Positions 12,348 through 24,700 of a stretch of DNA of 64,000 bases are shown here, one piece after another. The notes below the pieces were generated by a model. It was not told where the DNA came from, ran no database searches, and was given only the letters and a program-made list of their open reading frames with translations. This DNA comes from Moniliella sp. 'wahieum'. Its lineage: Eukaryota > Basidiomycota > Moniliellomycetes > Moniliellales > Moniliellaceae. Position numbers and translations under genes: made by a program. Each line of letters opens with the position of its first letter. Positions within the stretch are counted from its first letter, which is position 1. Where the stretch lies: positions 310,001 through 374,000 of the forward strand of contig RSEE01000053.1 of NCBI GenBank assembly GCA_003971905.1, written 5' to 3'.

Positions 12348-13580
12348 ATGGCTGCTTCACTCCGCCTCATCGAGTATGTCCTCCTCGCTCCTGTCGTCTC
12401 TGCGCCCGATACAGGCGCACTGGCGCTGACGTTCCTCGTGCAGCGTGCACACGCATGTCTACACCAAGCGCCTCGTTGCGCTTCTTCGCCGCCGCACCCA
12501 GGTACCCCGCATCCACGGTCCCACCGGAGCCGAGAAGCTGGCCATCCTGGCTGACGAACCGGGTGCCGGCGGGGGACGTCCTGTAGGACCCCAATATTGG
12601 GACAGGTCCGAAAAGCTCAAGTTCATGCACCGACACGGTATCTCTACTTCGGTCGTATCGGTGGCCAATCCGTGGGTGGATTGGCTCGAGACTCCCTCTG
12701 AGGCGGTCACGGCTGCGTCTGAGGCGAATTCTGACTTGGTCGAGTGGTGCGCTGGCGAGGAGAGAGTTAAGGCGTTTGGCCTTCTCCCTCTTGCGCCTGG
12801 TGTCTCTTCTTCCGATGTAGTCAAAGCGGCAGAGTGGATCGCGGACAACACGGTGGAGGTCCGCTTGTTGGCGCAATCCTTGGTACTCGTGGTCTCGGAC
12901 GAGGTCTGGACGATCCAGCCTTGGAAGGCCTTTGGTCGGCTGCCGAAAAGGGCGGGCTGACCTTGTTTGTTCACCCTCACTATGGCGTGGCGGGGGCAAC
13001 CGCCCCCGACGGTCTATGGGGCGAGCAGGACAATGGCCACGTCTTGCCTCTTGCCCTCGGATTCCCGTATGAGACGGCTGCTGCCGCCTCTCGCTTGATT
13101 CTGGCAGGCGTCTTGGATCGGTATGCCAATCTCAAGCTTCTATTGGCCCATTCGGGGGGAGCGTTACCTGCACTCGCCTCACGTTTGGCTAGCTGTGTTG
13201 CACACGACCCTGTCGTACATGAACGCCTTGCCCACGACCCTCGCTTTTACTTGGGGCGACTGTACTTTGACGCTGTCGCCTACGGTCCTGAGGAGTTAAT
13301 GGCAGCATGTGCGATTGTCGGGCGGGCAGGGCGGTATGCTGGCAAGCAAGGCGCCCAAGCTGGACCGAGCACCCTGGAGGGCTACGCGGACGAAGTCAAG
13401 CAGGGTGCCCGGCGCTTCTTTTTCGGCACGGACCACCCTTTCTTCCCTCCCTTGGACGAGGGGGATGTGTGGGCCTCGGTGACGGAAAACGTAGCGGCTT
13501 TGCAGGCTGTGCCGGCCTTTGATGCTGAAACACAGGCTGCGGTGGCGGCAGGCAATGCGGTCCGAGTGCTCGGTCTCTGA
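12348..13580 (+). CDS. ACMSD-like amidohydrolase (metal-dependent)
   Basis: This is a member of the amidohydrolase-2 family related to 2-amino-3-carboxymuconate-6-semialdehyde decarboxylase. These are cytosolic metal enzymes that decarboxylate or hydrolyse aromatic breakdown products. Exon 1 (12348-12373) gives MAASLRLI plus the first two bases of Asp. Splicing out 12374-12443 (GTATGT...GTGCAG, 70 nt) restores IDVHTHVYTKR, the family's HxH metal site at the N terminus. Further ligands are plausible in FVHPHYG, LLLAHSGGALP and FFGTDHPFFPP, which match the family's HPH, AHxGG and GTDxPF motifs. The coding frame slips by one base in the G run near 12858, where EGPLVGAILGTRG should follow the first half. 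The protein is about 385 residues, normal for the family. The exact substrate cannot be told from sequence. Confidence 0.8.
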
Positions 13581-14090
13581 CGTGTGCGACTTATGCTGAG
13601 AGAGATGTTACGCCACACTTTTGGGGAGTGGCGACGGTAGCGCAGGTTCCCTCTCTGACGCGTTGTTCCCCGAAGGGTCGATCGCTGTCCTTCCCACAGG
13701 CAGGAATAATATTCGCTAGCCACGGTAGCTCATGTAGAGCAGGATGCAATGTACCACCGTCCCCCACGAGGTAGCGGGACTGCGTCGGCTTGGTTCCTGG
13801 TTTGGCCCGTCCGCGGGCTGCTTCCGCCATTGCGCCGCCCTCACCCAGGCTTCACGTGCGAGAGGAATTGGTGCGTCCATTCCGCCTGGCCTGCCCCCGC
13901 CTAATTACTGGGCTGGGACAGGGGTGGGTGGCGGACTGACTGTGTGACATGCGATGCCTGTGACATGCATGCCTGTGACATGTGACAGCCTTGCGCTGCG
14001 CTGATTGATGATCTCAGTGGTGATCCTGCCATCCGCGCGGCTCCACGCCGTCACAGCGCCATCCGGTGCCTGTGCTCGCCATCGCCTGCG
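13581..14090. other. Spacer with a TGACATG cluster
   Basis: No gene is seen. A cluster of TGTGACATG units lies at about 13944-13988, shortly before the Gos1 start codon. Confidence 0.5.
13944..13988. repeat. TGTGACATG repeat cluster
   Basis: Four imperfect TGTGACATGC units lie in about 45 bp. They are the reverse-complement form of the TCACATG repeats found in the other spacers. Confidence 0.65.
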
Positions 14091-15028
14091 ATGAATGCGG
14101 CTTACAACTCGGCCTTGCGCGATGTGACCAGCATCAAAACGACCTTGCTCGCCTCGAGTCCCGTGAGGCCCCAGCCCCGCCCGACCTCGACGCCCGCTTC
14201 GATGTGCTGAGCGCTACCCTGGACGAATATGAGCGCCTCGCCAAGCGCGAGCTCGTCTTCCAAGCAGCAGAAGGCTCTCTCGCGTCTCAAGGATTTCCGC
14301 CGTGAAGAAGAAGAGCTCCGCATGCGCGTATCCGCCGCTGTGGCGGAAGCAGCCTCGGTAGGCCCATCCTATACCTCTGTGAGTGCCACGGGGGTGGGCG
14401 TGGCCGCCCCGCGGCGAACGCGCTCCATGCTCGTGGGCTTTCGACGCTTGGGGCTGGGCTAGGAACGCCCTCGCCTGTGCCTTCCTCACACCAAGCCTCG
14501 CCCGGACCGCAGGTTGCAGGCACGTCGTCTCCATATGGGTACGGAGGATATGGGGGCTACTCGCCTGGGAGCAGCTATGTGGGCTATGGCGGGTATGGTT
14601 CCTACGCAGCCGGGCATGACCCCCGCGCCGCATACAAGATGAACGCGTCGGCGGCAGCCATGTTTGGGAATGGGTCAGCGCGCGAGACGCATGCACTGCG
14701 AGAACACAGCTTCATTGAGCAGACCGAAGCCTCAGCTGGATGCCTTCATTTCCCAGGCCGGGAGGTCTGGGAGAATTTGACGGAACAACGGCATATTCTC
14801 AAGGGCACTCGCAGGCGTCTCCTCGATGCAGCCAACACACTGGGTCTATCACGCAAGGTGATTGGTTGTATGAACGGAGGAGCATCCAAGATAATGTCAT
14901 CTTCTTTGCCGGGGCTGTCTTCACCCTTGTATCGTTTTGTCAGTCCAGCTCTTCTCGATGACATGGCCTCTATACTAACCATCCCTCCACGGCATCCGAC
15001 AGATTACATCTACAAGTGGTTTGGCTAA
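14091..15028 (+). CDS. GOS1: Golgi SNARE Gos1 (GS28-type)
   Basis: This is a Qb-SNARE of ER-Golgi and intra-Golgi vesicle fusion, anchored by a C-terminal membrane segment. The SNARE motif is clear: LREHSFIEQTEAS, EVWENLTEQRHILKGT, LLDAANTLGLSR. A membrane anchor follows (DNVIFFAGAVFTLVSF) with the end YIYKWFG. A 64-nt intron at 14939-15002 has donor GTCAGT, a perfect TACTAAC branch site and an AG acceptor, and splicing joins VSF to YYIYKWFG. The start at 14091 gives MNAAYNSALRDVTSIKTTL, typical of the family's N-terminal helix. A Gly/Tyr-rich stretch (YGGYGGY, about 14540-14600) sits between the N-terminal region and the SNARE motif and is unusual. One-base slips occur near 14200, 14460, 14735 and 14868, the last in a GG pair that should be GGG. 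Confidence 0.85.
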
Positions 15029-16284
15029 CTGGGAGTGTGAGTTATCTCGACGGCGTTTGACGCTGGCTATACCTTGCACGTTCCGCCATCTAGTTTCTAT
15101 CCACTTGAGGACTTTTTTTCTCAGATCGGTACCCCCCTATCGGCCTTGCCTTCAGCAGCCACCCTTCGCCAGTGGCAGCACCTCAACATTTTTCCTGTTC
15201 CTGTCCCTCCAGCCCCCCACGACCGCCACCCATGTACTTGTACCGATTATGTGCTGTAAATCGGACCCCTCGTATAGTGGGATGCAGCCTTTTGCGGGCG
15301 TGCTTGCCATATATTCATGTACCTCGCTACCCCAACCCCGTAACTCCTTATGCATTCAAGGGGACCAGGGGGTCATGATGGCAGTTCAAACATACGTCCG
15401 TGTCCCAGGTCATCATTTGTGCTGTCACCTTAGATCTGTACAGCCTCGATTTTCGAGGTGTGGTGGAAGTATGGCGTCGTCCAACATGCTGTTTCCGCTG
15501 CAACACTCTTCGATGCTTCCTCGAGATGGCTCTTCGACTTGGCCTTTGCCAGCGTACGGAAAACGCGATAGCGCCGTGGGCCAACACCCGCCTCTCCCAG
15601 GTTATCGACAACACATGGCTATGCATGATGGCTTCTACTCAAGACAGCGGCGAGAACCGCGCCCACCTCGCATCAGTGGCCCTTCGCCCTGCCTCGAAAG
15701 GGGAAGGGGAGTCACAAAGCCTCGATCGGCACCGTACCAAATCCATATCATTCGCAAAGCTTTTGGTAGGAACAGGAGAGAGAGACAGAGACGGGATGGA
15801 GAGGGGAACGCAACTATACGAAGTAAAAGACCGAAACACACCTGGTATTTGCACCATAAGATCGTTGATCGCGATTGGAGGAAATCTAAAAGACCATGAC
15901 GAGCAGAGTAGGGAGGATGGGAAAAAATGACAGTGGATCACCTCGAGGTTGTCTCCTAAAGCTGGATCTAGGAGGGAAAGGTGGGCGGTGGGAAAAGAGG
16001 GGTAGAAGGAAAAGTTGGTCCAAGTTGGAGAAAGGGAACAAAAGAAGGATCAAGCCCAAAGTGGCGAGACAGAGAAGAGACGAGGTATCAAGTAAGCTGT
16101 CAGGCTCCATGAGGCACATGGAAGGCCCGACAGGCCGTGACGTTGATGGCCCAGAGGAAGGGGAAAAAGGAGGGGGGTAAACGGGAGCAGCAGGAGAGAA
16201 GACGGCGGAAGGATGCTTAGCGTCGCAGCGGTGAATGGCGCGCTCCACTGCCAGCGCGCGGGCGAGGTATGGACCCGCCCATGT
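15029..16284. other. Convergent spacer between Gos1 and the Caf120-like gene
   Basis: Long open frames cross this stretch on both strands but have no recognisable domain. The plus-strand one starts inside the Gos1 stop region. The coding end of the Caf120-like gene may lie within 15.9-16.3 kb, because an open minus frame continues its Met/Gly-rich style (PMGGYMSPADLTW). Otherwise I see only 3' untranslated and spacer sequence. Confidence 0.4.
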
Positions 16285-19200
16285 CAGATCCGCTGGCGAC
16301 ATGTACCCTCCCATTGGGTGAACATGCCAGGCATCGACATGTAAGGGTTGTAGCCAGCCGGGGTGGCCGCTCCCGAGTGACCGCCCATCATGCCCATGCC
16401 ACCAGGCATATTTCCAGGCATCATGCCTGACATGCCAGGCGCGACCGAGCCGGGTCCAGCTCCTCCAGCTTGCGAGGGGGCCTGGGACATGGCTTGGGCG
16501 TATGCCATTTGGGCCGCTTGCATGGCCTGCATTGTTGCATTTGCTGCATCTGCATCATGTACATCTGCTGTTGGTTGGGTGTCGCGGCGCCACGGCCACC
16601 GAGCGCCGAGCAGGTGCCTGGAGGCATCATCCCGGGCATCATCCCAGGCCACATCATGTAGGGGTTCGGCATGTACCCCATCATTGGCGGCATCATCCGC
16701 CCTGCATCCCGCCCCATTGACCAGGAGTCATGAGCCCCGCAGCGCGGTTCTCCTCATCTCTTTCCGGTGACGCTTCTCCATCGCAATCCGTTCCCGTTCC
16801 CGTTCAGTCAGGGTTGCACCAAGGCCTCCTGCCGCTTTTCGTTCACGCTCATGGGCGGAAATAGCGCCCAGCAGCCCTGCCGCCGGCGGAGGCGGCTGGT
16901 TGGGCATGTGACCAAGGCCGTACCTTCCTTTCTCGCTTCAGCCTCTTGCGCTTTGGCCGAGCGCTCCGCCTTCTCCGCCGCACCAGCCTGCAATAATCCA
17001 TGGGGCTGGAACAATGCAGTCATGCTCCCGGGTGCATCATCTCCCAAGTCCACAAACGTGTTGGGCTTGGCCGAGCCCGTGGGGCCGGTGGAGGAGGCGG
17101 CTTTGCCGACCATTAGACCATGTGGCCCCGCTTCCGCTGCCGACGATGCTTCAGTGATAGCCTGTGCATCAGTGTGGGGGCACTGAGGAGGGTATTGAAC
17201 ATGCTCTTGCGAGGATCAGCATGAGCAGCATGGTGGCCTGCTGCTTGTTGCTGCAGCTGCCGGGTCGAGGGTCCGGCACCAGCACCCAACCCAAACCCGG
17301 GCGAGGCCGACGCGAACGCGCATAAGGAGATCCTCGACCACTACCGTTGTACACATAAGGGGGTTGCGGCACTCCATACACCTCCGGCGCTGCAGGATAG
17401 CCCTGCCTGCGACCGAGTCTGGCCCCCAGCCCAAGTTGGGCGTCGCCTGGCCGACGTTGGGTTAGACGAGTAGTCCTGTTGGGAGGGATGGGCATTGCAT
17501 GGGCAGCCGGATTTTCCTCTTCTTCCTCATCCTCATCCTCGTCTTCTTCTTCTTTTCCCTCCTCCTTCGGACGAGTCTGATCCCCAAGGGTCCGAGGCAC
17601 GTGGGCGCGCAGCAAAAGATGTACTGCGCTTACCGTCCTCTACCAGGGGCTTGAAGTGCAGCATGGTGCGCCTCCGCTTGTTGTGCAGCGGCATTTTGCG
17701 CTCCTGCGCCCGCTTGTTCGACTTGAACGATGAAGGGAACGCACCCGCCTTGGAGGGCAACTGGAAGTCGTGGACGGCTGATCAGGCACCCTGGGGGTTT
17801 GAGCCTCCTGTTGCGAAGGAGAGCGGGTCGTGTCCTGTTGATCCTTCATCGAAGCATCAGAAATCTGATCCGCGAAAGACCCAGTTTGGGGTGGTGGTGA
17901 GAGATGAGAGCCAGTAACCGTGCGATAGGTGGCGAAGGGGGGCGGTCTAAAAAGTTGGCGGCAGCCAATACATCGTCGGCAATACCGTTCGTACGTTTGT
18001 CGTGTGGACGGAGTCGTGTGCGACACAGACGCTGGATCCAGGAGGTGGGGGGAGGAAGGGCGGAGGTCGATCTGGCCTCCTCCCCAATGAGGGCTTGGAA
18101 GGCACTCGGAGGGGGGGCACAGACTCCACCTGATGGGCTTCGAGTGAAGGAGCCTGATCAGGAATGGCCCTCATATATGAGAGGATGTCCTCGTCGAAGC
18201 GCCCAAATCAGTTCTGGAATCGCACGAGAGTTGTTCTCCCCGGTAATGCCGGTTCCCCACTTGGTGCGGTCCATCGGGACATTGGCTGCGAGGTCAGCCT
18301 CGGCACCTCGTCCCGAGGGCCCAAAGCCAGGAGGCTGTGTGGCAAACTTGGGGCGAGAACAGCAGTTGATGCAGGTGAATGGGCATCGCTCAATGAGGAT
18401 GGGTCACGATTGAAGCCAGAAGACAGCGGGTGAGGTGATAGCCCTGATCCAGGACGGTAGTCACTCGACACGTCCGCATGTCTGGACCCAGGAAAGCTTG
18501 ACCACACCTTCAAACCCTCCGGGAGAAGGAGAGAGGGGGCGGGAATCACTCTCCTGACTACGGGGCATCTGGGGGTGGCAAGGAATTGTTGTTGCTGCTC
18601 CAAGGGAGATGCAGCCTTTGCAAGATCGGAGTAGCGCTGCGCCCGCGTCGGGGACAGTATGCAAGGACAGTCCACGAGAGGGGGAAGCAGGGAAGCAGCG
18701 GTAGATGCCGGCTGCTGGTGTGCATGCGGACTCTGCAGCAGGGAAGCGGAGTTGGATGTCTGCTGCTCTTGAGGGATATCGGGGGTGCGTGTAGGCGAGA
18801 TAAAGCTTTGACCCCCTCAGCAAACCCTATGCCAAGGTGTGGGGAAGGCGATGTATACCCTTCAGCATTTGCGCCTTGGTGAGGAGACCAGGGTGCAGCA
18901 GGCGGCCCCGAGGCAACTTGATGTGCAGGACCGCCCAGCTCGAGCGAACCAAAGTTGAAGTAAGCTGGGGAAGCTCAGAGGAATTGAAGTCCCTCGTCGC
19001 AACGGGCGAAAATTGACCATTGGTCACAGAGTCAGGCTGTTGGGGTCCAGGTGGGTAGTGCAGGTTCTGGCCTTGGAATTGAGATTGAGCCGCTTGCGCT
19101 TGCGCTTGGGCCTGAGCCTCGAGCTCAGCCTGTGCTTGCGCATGGGCTTGAGCTTGGGCCTCGGCCTGGAAACGGGCTTGAGCCTCGGCATTGGCTTGGG

Positions 19201-21117
19201 TCTGGGCATCAGCCTGGGCTTGTGCTTCGGCCTCGACCTGGGCTTGATGCTGCATCTGCTCGGCAGCGGCGCGTTGCTGGCAGCGGCCGCGGCAGCTGAG
19301 CAGCAAAGAAGCCAGTTCGGACCATGCCCTGTCCGCATTGAGCACGGCCGTGGCTGACTTGTTCGGTTGCGGCAACTCTCGCATCAGCGGCGTGTCTTGT
19401 CCATGCATCCTCATTGCCATGATGGAATGCAGAGTATGCGGTGGACAAGGTGGGACTCCTCCATGATCTTGAGGTACTCGGCTAGTTCACGGTCGAGGAA
19501 GAGCCGATCCTTATACTGGCCAATGGGGTAGGCAAAGAAGGCGGACACGGGATTACGCGGGTCAAAGTCTAAGGCCGCCGGGCGGCCGTAGAGGTGGAAA
19601 GCGTCGACAAAGCCTGAAGGAAGAGAGAAGAAGAGTTAGTAGACACACATTTAATGCGAGGTTGTAACGCACCTATCAGCCACTTGGTCATCTCCTTGAT
19701 GGGTGTCATTCCTTGGACTTCGGACTGAGGCATGAGCATCACCCAACCAGATTCGCGGGGCGTTCCCGAGGCCGAAAGGACAGGGCGGCCATCAGGCGGC
19801 TGAGCGAGGACTCCTTCCAGCTTGAACAACGCTGAGCTCGCCACCAGCTCTGGCCGGACGGGTATACAGCATACACATGGGCCACATAGACAACCGTTGC
19901 AAATGGTGCTGCACCTGCATGGAATGCTTTTTTGACTCGTAAAAGTAAGCTACCCCGCGCGTCGGAGTCATCCCGGCCGGCGGTGCGATGAGCAAATGGA
20001 TCCGCGGCACCCGCCCCACCGGCCGTGGGGCCAAAGTCAGAACCGGGGCCGCAGTTCCATGGTGGCCAGTGAGAGACAAAATACTTCCTCGACTTCCCGT
20101 TGAGCCAATCTTCCAAAACTTGGACTTAGTGTTTTGTTCTGGCACAGCATTTTGAGGTGAGTCGGCAAGAACGAGCCAGGAGTTGCGCCATTCCGTCGAT
20201 CCCATGAATCGTGCCCTGACTGGGCCTTCCAGCGGCCCTTGACAAGAGGAGTGCGCAGCGCACGTTGTCATAGTCACTTGAATCACCTGGAGACGGGGGT
20301 GCGTTGTCAGAATCATCCAGGAAGTTGGAAGCGGGACTCAAGGCGAGGTCTGCCTGGTATTCGGGTCCCAGATGACGTGACCAACGCCTAGACGCGAATC
20401 ACGGCGTTGAAGGCCATTTGCACCTGATGCAGCTGTGGCCATGGGCGCAGCAAGGAGGGCACGGATGAGAGAGCCTGTGTACATCTCCTCAAGGCGCATA
20501 CGCTCCCAGGAGGCCAAACGAATGGCGTTAACCCATGCTTGGATGAGACGGCGGCCAACAGGCCCCTCGACACAGTAGTATGACCGGTTGGCTCCGGCCG
20601 TGTTGAGAGCAAACACATTCTCGTATTGCACCTTGCTGTTGGGGACCTGCTTGGGTCCTCGGTAAGGGTGCCAACGTAGTCGACGAAAGCGTCGGTGATG
20701 TTGATGTAGGAGGGTGGTACGGTCGTCCCAACCTTGGTAGCATGCTCAAGAGCCCGTACGGACCACACGGCGAGCACGGTGCCGGTAAGTTGGACGAAGC
20801 ATAGCGTCCAGCTCTTGCGGGGGTCGTTGGCGCGCAGGGGGCGGCCATCAGCGGCGGCGTCATCGCGGCGGCTGAGGTAACCCTCCATGTAGAGCTTGGA
20901 GGACTGCGCACGGTGAAGGTCGAGAGAACGACGGAGATCACGGTGACGGAAGGTTGGAGCGTCGTGAGCGGCAGCGCTGGGATAGGACCCAGCGCTGGCT
21001 TGCGCGTCGGGCGAGGATGCGGCAGGCAAGGCGGAGGCGGGGACGCTGCCCGAGGCCGAGACGACGTGGCGAGGAGTGGACGGAAAAAGAAGGGCTGGCG
21101 GGTCGCTGTGCGCTCAT
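16285..21117 (-). CDS. Caf120/Skg3-like PH-domain protein
   Basis: This resembles yeast Caf120 and Skg3, PH-domain proteins tied to the CCR4-NOT complex and to the bud neck. The PH region reads KLYMEGYLSRRDD, then SWTLCFVQLTGTVLAVW, then VQYENVFALNTAGANRSYYCVEG and WVNAIRLASWERMRLEEMY (about 20920-20450). A second conserved block follows (EGPVRARFMGSTEWRNSWLVL, KFWKIGSTGSRGS) and continues to TPIKEMTKWLIG. A 59-nt intron at 19614-19672 contains CTACTAAC and joins WLIG to FVDAFHLYGRPAALDFDP. The C-terminal half is low complexity: an Ala/Gln repeat region at about 19060-19260 and a Met/Gly/Gln-rich tail at 16.3-17.2 kb. The start is 21117 (MSAQRPASPSF) or 21029. Several one-base slips occur, for instance in the GGG at 20653. 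The 3' end is uncertain by some hundred bases. Confidence 0.7.
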
Positions 21118-21710
21118 GTTGCACACAGGCCACACGAGCCAGAGGAGAACGAGGCGGTGGTGGTGGTGGTGGTGGTGGGGAGGAAGGGGGGGGGGTCTGC
21201 GCGCTGCCCAAAGGCGGCCTAACTGACTGGATGCGCCCATGGAACGGCCGCCAGCACACACTGGCGCTGTGCTTGGACTGAGGCGCCGCACATCCGCCGC
21301 CCGTACGGCAGCCGTGCGCTGGCCTCTGCTGGCCGGGAGCTTGCCGCCGGCGCTGGCCAAATTGCACATTTCAACGCACACGGGCGGTCTTTGCCCCTCC
21401 TGGTTTGCACCGGTGCCGAGCTGAACGTTTCAGCAGCGTCGCGGTTCTGGTTAGAAGACAATCTATAGTGGGAGCGAGGACACTGGCGCTGTGCAGAGAC
21501 GCGGTGTTTGCACCGATGGACCACGAGTTTTGTGGGACGCATGTGCTTGCGGCCTTACGTAGGGCCCAGTGCTCCTCCGCAAGTGGCTCCGCCGAGTCCA
21601 CCTCACCGCCTCGCCTGGGCCACCTGACCTTCGCGCGCACGCTCCTCTTGGTGCCATCCTTGCTCCCGCCGCCCGTCCGTCCATGGGTCCTCCTTCATCC
21701 GTGCCCCGGC
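21118..21710. other. Divergent promoter region, Caf120-like / AGC kinase
   Basis: This is the spacer between two genes transcribed away from each other. It probably holds both promoters. The GGTGGT/CCACCA run at about 21155-21177 lies in the 5' leader of the Caf120-like gene. No gene of its own is supported. Confidence 0.45.
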
Positions 21711-24700
21711 ATGTGGAGCGACCGCAGCCAGCAACTCGATGCCATCCTCCAGCGCCCCCTCCTAGCCAGCATCCTCCGCTCGGCCAGGATACGCGCATGC
21801 CAGCCGCACGCACGCAATGCCCTTCCCGGCCTGCAGTCCAGCGCAACTTGCCAGCAGCATCGACGTTGCTTTGGCTCTCCTCTGGCTCCCGCCCGCCGCT
21901 CGACTCCACCTAGCACCGCCGACCACACCGCTCTCGCCCGCATCCCCCAGCTTATGCTCCACGAGGGTGACTTCGCTCCCGTCCGCAACCTCCAACGCGG
22001 CGGCCCCGGTCTGGTCGACCTCGTACGCTGCCGGCACGATGGCAAGGTGTACGTTCTCAAGTCGACACTGAAGGGTGTGGCGGCGAGAGAAAGCTCTCGC
22101 ATCAACCCCCTCATTGAGAGGCATATTTTGGTGAAAGCTCTGGAAACTGCTTCAGCAAATGCGCCCATGCCGCGATTAGGAGCCGAGTTAAATGATGCCC
22201 TCGAGGGAGGCTTACACTCCCAGGCTTCATACTGCCTTCCTGTCAGGAAGCGACTCACCTTGTGATGGAATACTGTCCTGCAGGGGATCTCGAAACCCTC
22301 TTGGCTTCGGCCGGTGCCGCCAGCTCGGCGAGTCCGGGAAAAAGCCCATATCCTGGCGGGTTGCTCTCTGAGGTTTGGGCCATTGCATACGCCAAGGATA
22401 TATGTACTGCTGTTTCCTGGTTGCACGACATTGGATTCGCACACAGGTATGCCATTGATGGCCACATTTCCACCTCACTCGAGCAGCACAAACTAACGTG
22501 CTCTTCCTTCTCCAGAGACATCAAACCTGCTAACTTCTTGCTACATTCGTCGGGCCATCTCAAAATGTGCGACTTTGGTACTGCCGCTCCCATCTCGTGG
22601 TTTGATACACCTTTATCCGAGCATAAGAAACGTCTGGTGCACCATGCCTACTGCCAAAAGCCCGCTGGGACATGCGACTACATTGCACCCGAGATCCTGC
22701 TGTATCAAGAAGCCAAGCTTGCCGGGGGGAATTCCAGTAAGGGTTTGGCCTCAGCCTAGGTGCCGATGTATCGGCGCGTGATAACCTATCTATTCCACCA
22801 GATGGCCCGGGTGCCTATGGGCCTGAAGTCGACTGGTGGTCGGTGGGAGTTGTTTTGTACGAGATGGTATATGGTACACTCCCTTTTTGGGCCGTGAGTC
22901 CGGCCGAGGCATGGTACCAAATCCGTCACCATGACCAATTTCTCCACTTTAATGATTCTGTACCCATCAGCTCTGAACTCCATTCTCTCCTATCGGGTCT
23001 GATGGCCAGCGCCCCCAACCGTCTCGGTCGAAATGGATCAACGGAGGTCCTACACCACCCTGCTTTCGGAGGGTCAGACCCTGCGACTTGGGCGTCTGAT
23101 CCACCTCCTTTTATTCCCTCGATCGATCAAACATTGCTTCTCTCCGATAAGAGCTGCATGTACCCGACTGATCCATTTTCGCGCGAGTCTCTCGATGACC
23201 CCTTACCACCTCACTCGGCTGTTCCGACAGGGGATGCGTCGATTCCGGCACCCCAATGATGGATGCTGCTGGGCCGAGGGTATGCGCTTCTGGAGGGCAT
23301 CATCCATCCTCCTCTTCAGAGGTAGCGAAGGTCGAAGCAGATGCCTCGATGGCCGACACCTCAGTCGAGTCGGTTGGCCTCATGTCCGAAGCAGAAGCGG
23401 ACGATGAACATGACCCTCTTGAGGGGAGTGACTATGCTTGGGTCGGTTTACTTACCGCCCTGATCGACAATGTTTCCACACTGCCCGTGCCCAGGTCCAA
23501 GCCCAAACCCGAACCCAGCCTCCAGAGCCTATGGATACGAAGATCAGCAACACGCCTCCCAACCCACCCAGTGGACCCCATTGGTGCCTTTCCTGAGAAA
23601 AGACCTGGGTCCCCTCGTCTCTACTCCATTTTCCCGCACTGGATTGAAAGCTGCAGCACCTGACTTTGTCACATCCACTCCAGCTGTGGAGCTGGCTTCT
23701 GGTCGGCCGACTCGGTCATGCCGCCACCGCCACATGGCTTCCACGGGTTTTCCACTCCTGCTCGGACAGGTGTTCCACCGGCTGTGGGGTCAGTGCCTCC
23801 CAGCGGTATCCCTCCCTCGCCTTACCCATTCCCCTACATGACGCCTGCCCTACCCAGATCCTGCTGGCGCTCTGGAAGCAGAATGCCACCACCCGCGTTG
23901 GCCTTAGGGAGCTGGGACGGCTCCGCTTCCCGTCTCCCGCGGCTTTCAGATGCCCGTTTGCAGGGATGGATAGGGTCCGATACGCGTTGCTCTGGAGGAA
24001 GCAATGCTAAGCACAGTCTCCGAGTCGCAGGCTTGGAAACAGATGATGAAAGCGGTTCACCAGAGCGCCCAGAAGCGCGCCAAGGCCAGCCTTGGACCCC
24101 AGCAAATATTGGTTGCTGAGCCGGCACCTGGTGGGGAGCAAAAGCCATCCTTAGTTTTTGCCCATTCTCAAGCTTACCACCCAGCACCCCATCACACCGA
24201 CCAACTGGTGCCATCAAGTCCAGTTGGTACTCACCCCGCATCACATATCCGATTACCTCGTACCCATTCTCCCTCCCCTTCGCTTCCTTCCGACGGCGAA
24301 GATGCACCTATCGATCGGGGCCCCATTCAACCACGCAAGTGGCCCTCGGTCCCTTATTGGGGAAGTGCAGGGATCCGTGCCCCTACTATGCGGTCGGTAC
24401 GCCCTATCTCAGGCGAGGAGGAGGAGGAGAGGAGGATCCGATGCAGCTTAATGCGTCCCCCCGACAGCGATTGAAACCGGGGGAGAGAGCATTTCTATGC
24501 GAACAGACTCTTTTTCCGCCTCTTTACTGCTGACTGGTGAAGTAAACGCCTCGGACTCTGACTCTGCCTCGGATGAGAGAGAAGATTGGATCTCTATCTC
24601 TCCCTCAGCCGCTCGGACCCGCTCACGGAACCCGGTCTCCCCCCTGGTACATCTTTCGCTCACATCACTTCCAGTAGCGACGAAGCATCGGGTGTTTGTG

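Noticed and set aside
15021-15899. A 292-codon plus frame after Gos1
   Set aside because: It starts inside the last Gos1 codons in another frame and shows no domain or conserved composition.
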